NCBI RefSeq assembly: GCF_009389715.1
Contig: NC_052400.1
Coordinates: forward strand, 19,561,674 to 19,625,673
Source: Phoenix dactylifera
Lineage: Eukaryota > Streptophyta > Magnoliopsida > Arecales > Arecaceae
DNA: 64,000 bases
Direction of reading: 5' to 3'
The notes beneath the pieces were generated by a model that searched no databases, had not been told where the DNA came from, and saw only the letters and a list, made by a program, of their open reading frames with translations. The number at the start of each line of letters is the position of its first letter. Position 1 is the first letter of the stretch. The translations under genes and the position numbers were made by a program. This document shows positions 62,380 through 64,000 of this stretch, in pieces.

Positions 62380-63116
62380 GGAGGGGGAGCAAATAAACTA
62401 CAAATCCGTCTTCTTTTTTTTCGCTAGGACAAATCCGCCTTTTTCAAGAACTCAAAAGAACATGATCAAGAACTCACAGATATTATGAAATTAATATTTT
62501 CTAGAATTAAAAGAACAAAATTTCCTATCAAGGACTCAAAAGAACGTTATTTCTGGTCGAGAAATCAAAGGATGCAATTACTCCTTCTCAAAAACTCTAA
62601 GATACTATAGAATTAGGGATTTTCAAGAAATAAAAGAACGAGAATCTCCCATCAAGAAGCCAGGAGGACACTATTTCCAATCAAGAACTCAAGGAACGTA
62701 ATTAATTCTCATCAAGAACTCCAAAAACGTAAATATTAATCAATGACCAACAAAACAAAGATATTGTAGAATTAGGGTTTTTTAGAACTAAAAATAAACA
62801 AGATCAAGAACTCAAAAGTACCGTAATCTCCGATCAAGAACTCATAAAATGGAAAGGCGATTTCTGATCAAGAAAGAAAGAAGCAGCGTACGAAGATGGC
62901 TGAGAAGGAGAGGCGGGAGGCGAGCTCGGGGATGCCGAAGCCTCGAGGAGCGGAGCCGGCGATGTCGTAGGCGAGGGTGAACGGGGAAAGCACGACTTTG
63001 ATGGGGAGCTCCAGTAGGTCGACGATCTGCTGCCCGTACCGAGCCGTGAAGACCTTGTAATACACATCCGCCTGCTGCTTCACCGCCTTCAAGAACCGCT
63101 CGGTGCCCCGAGCCAT
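34759..63116 (-). CDS. Conserved plant protein with four CxxC motifs (DnaJ-type cysteine-rich arrangement), 423 aa, 12 exons
   Basis: Exons (minus): 63116-62892, 62279-62215, 60963-60865, 57344-57212, 56140-56081, 53479-53420, 51866-51744, 50935-50864, 44826-44689, 41783-41628, 38546-38442, 34794-34759. Phases agree at every junction and the frame is open. The N-terminus (MARGTERFLKAVKQQADVYY) leads to a hydrophobic stretch at about 37-92, perhaps membrane-associated. Cysteine pairs CRTC (99-102), CTMC (110-113), CPSC (168-171) and CPEC (179-182), each beside Gly, mimic the zinc-binding region of DnaJ; there is no J domain. The C-terminal half is charged (WTEEDMKDPRKLLEMTTLLN, EIADKILDAQWEAKWRQDK) and ends TTRRRWWFF. 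Intron 6 has a GC donor; the others are GT-AG. I do not recognise a characterised homologue; DnaJ-like CxxC proteins often act in plastids, but no transit peptide is evident. An unseen small exon in a large intron is possible. Confidence 0.85.
36770..36826. repeat. (AT)n microsatellite
   Basis: A pure dinucleotide run of about 55 bp in intron 11 of the CxxC-protein gene. Confidence 0.95.
43313..44676. repeat. 341-bp tandem repeat, four copies, in intron 9
   Basis: Copies begin at 43313, 43654, 43995 and 44336 with TTAATAACATATTA, exactly 341 bp apart. Copies 1 and 2 are the closest to each other, and copies 3 and 4 share changes such as GTGATAG/GTGACAG and ATCTCATGG. The array ends about 12 bp from the splice donor of exon 9. 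It encodes nothing recognisable. Confidence 0.95.
44995..45140. repeat. Short tandem duplication (75-bp offset)
   Basis: AGAAATTAGAACAAAGAAAA starts at 45001 and again at 45076. Both copies go on to CACTGCACACAATTCATCAA, with a small deletion in the second. Confidence 0.85.
45380..45800. repeat. Dispersed repeat with TACCGAACC-type segment and purine-rich tract
   Basis: A segment with GACCGATTCGGCACAATAC is followed by a GA-rich tract. The minus strand at 61345-61090 has the same order (ATCGGTTCGGTACAATACC, then a GA-rich tract), and a relative lacking the GA tract lies at 58970-59100. It is probably a degenerate transposable element family. The 142-codon frame at 45153-45581 runs into it and is not credible. 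Confidence 0.5.
45843..45867. repeat. G homopolymer (25 nt)
   Basis: A run of about 25 G in intron 8, just before the start of the 1,890-bp duplication. The length may be unreliable in the assembly. Confidence 0.9.
45879..49658. repeat. Tandem direct duplication, 2 x 1,890 bp, in intron 8
   Basis: 45879-47768 and 47769-49658 match throughout. I noticed one substitution, G at 47553 versus A at 49443. ACTT occurs at the start of each copy and just after the second, a possible microhomology junction. The copies contain no exon of the host gene; the short frames at 45910-46131 and 47800-48021 (minus) are identical consequences of the duplication. Confidence 0.97.
53683..53744. repeat. 62-nt perfect palindrome of CATA/TATG and AT repeats
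   Basis: A (CATA)n arm, a central GC(AT)nGC and a (TATG)n arm are exact reverse complements around 53713/53714. They lie in intron 5 within a longer CA/TA-rich microsatellite region (about 53560-53800). Confidence 0.93.
61090..61345 (-). repeat. Second copy of the dispersed TACCG/purine-tract repeat
   Basis: On the minus strand it reads ATCGGTTCGGTACAATACC followed by a GA-rich tract, parallel to 45380-45560 on the plus strand. It lies in intron 2 of the CxxC-protein gene. Confidence 0.5.
62344..62378. repeat. G homopolymer (about 35 nt)
   Basis: A G run in intron 1, followed by GAGGAGGGGGAG. The length may be an assembly estimate. Confidence 0.88.
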
Positions 63117-64000
63117 TCCTTCTCTCGCTCTTCCTCTTCGCGGCCGCCGGCCGCCCAAAAGCTGAGAGCGAGCGAGTGGGGGAGTGGGGTTTAAATCGAG
63201 GATAAGCCGCCGGATATATATGGATTCGGGGGTTCTTAAAGCCGTGGAGAGGAGGGGATATATACGGATTTCTTTTCTGTTGATCAGGACCGTTCAGCTC
63301 ATGTAGGCACACCGAAATATGTAGAAACCCCAGACCCGGAAAGCGCACCACATAGCGACTTCGCTTACGAAGACACGCCGAAATATGAATCCGTGGCGAT
63401 GCTTAACCATTTAATTTTTTTTATTTTATTTCAATCTACTACAAATAAAATTTTATTTGCTGTTTAATAAAATAATTAGATTCAAATCTAAACTTTTAAT
63501 TTATTTAATAAATATATCAGATTCGAAAATGATAAATTTTTGATTCATTTTATATCCGATTCAATTCCTATCTAATAATTTGACCCGACCAATTGCCGCC
63601 CGTAAACTTATATATAAGGTGATGGCTTTTCATAATTTAATTTATGTAAAACAGGTGGTATCACCAATAATTCATCATGTAAGGGGTCTTGCGCAATACT
63701 TAAATGTTGTTCCCCATCTAATCTTCCAAAAATCAACTGTCTATCAGCCCGAATCTATGAAGTAAAGAATTTATGAAATATATTTATTAAAAAAAAACAC
63801 TGATCATGGTGTACTTGACCACATTTTTCAGACCATCTTCTTTTTCCTCTGGACCAACAATGGTAGACGTTCAACATGCAGCATTAGTCCATAATTCAGG
63901 ATAAAAGAAAGATGGAGTCCTTTTCTCAACCTTCTAATAGAGACTTGTTGCTAGATAGGGAGAGCTCCTGGTCTGTACTCAGTTTTCAAGATATATGCCA
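63117..64000. other. 5' UTR and promoter of the CxxC-protein gene, then intergenic DNA
   Basis: A TATA-like ATATATA near 63214-63220 lies about 100 bp upstream of the ATG on the minus strand, and a second similar motif is near 63258. Beyond about 63400 the DNA is AT-rich with no recognised gene. Confidence 0.5.

Overview
The window is nuclear DNA from a flowering plant. Its plant-specific gene families (AGAMOUS-type MADS-box, class C heat stress factor, RALF peptide), GT-AG introns of 0.1 to 6 kb, and nested LTR retrotransposons ending in TGTTG...CAACA all say so. The C-terminal form of the AGAMOUS-like protein and the class C HSF resemble monocot, possibly palm, sequences; that placement is inference.

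Layout: (1) 1-1471 + holds the last six exons of a C-class AGAMOUS-like gene. (2) 1472-8986 is intergenic DNA with a 5'-truncated LINE copy (about 3740-4232) and a degraded gypsy LTR containing a minisatellite (about 5260-6075). (3) 8987-9923 - is a complete two-exon class C heat stress factor. (4) 10850-32340 is a retrotransposon cluster: a truncated minus-strand element (LTR 11182-12050), a complete 12.7-kb Tat-type Ty3/gypsy element (12166-24907, target duplication GTATC), a solo LTR (25917-26621, CATTT) and a minus-strand gag-only element (27870-32335, AATTA). (5) 32847-33224 + is an intact RALF peptide precursor about 0.5 kb from the last element. (6) 34759-63116 - is one 28-kb gene of 12 exons encoding a 423-residue protein with four CxxC motifs in a DnaJ-type cysteine-rich arrangement. 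Its introns carry a 4 x 341-bp tandem array, a 1,890-bp tandem duplication, homopolymers and a perfect palindrome.

The most interesting object is the complete Tat element. Its two 995-bp LTRs look identical by eye, so insertion was recent, yet pol is broken by a frameshift and two in-frame TGA codons. Opposite to pol, between integrase and the 3' LTR, lies an apparently intact antisense gene (23000-20864). It has its own TATA box and three exons whose splice phases fit exactly, and encodes 651 residues: a domain resembling Pfam PF04195 (putative gypsy type transposon), a Pro/Ser-rich basic linker, a long coiled coil and an acidic tail. Between that gene and pol lies a 311-bp tandem array.

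The host genes are unrelated single genes with no common pathway evident. Exon boundaries were set by hand from splice sites, reading-phase agreement and family resemblance; no alignment or database search was run.
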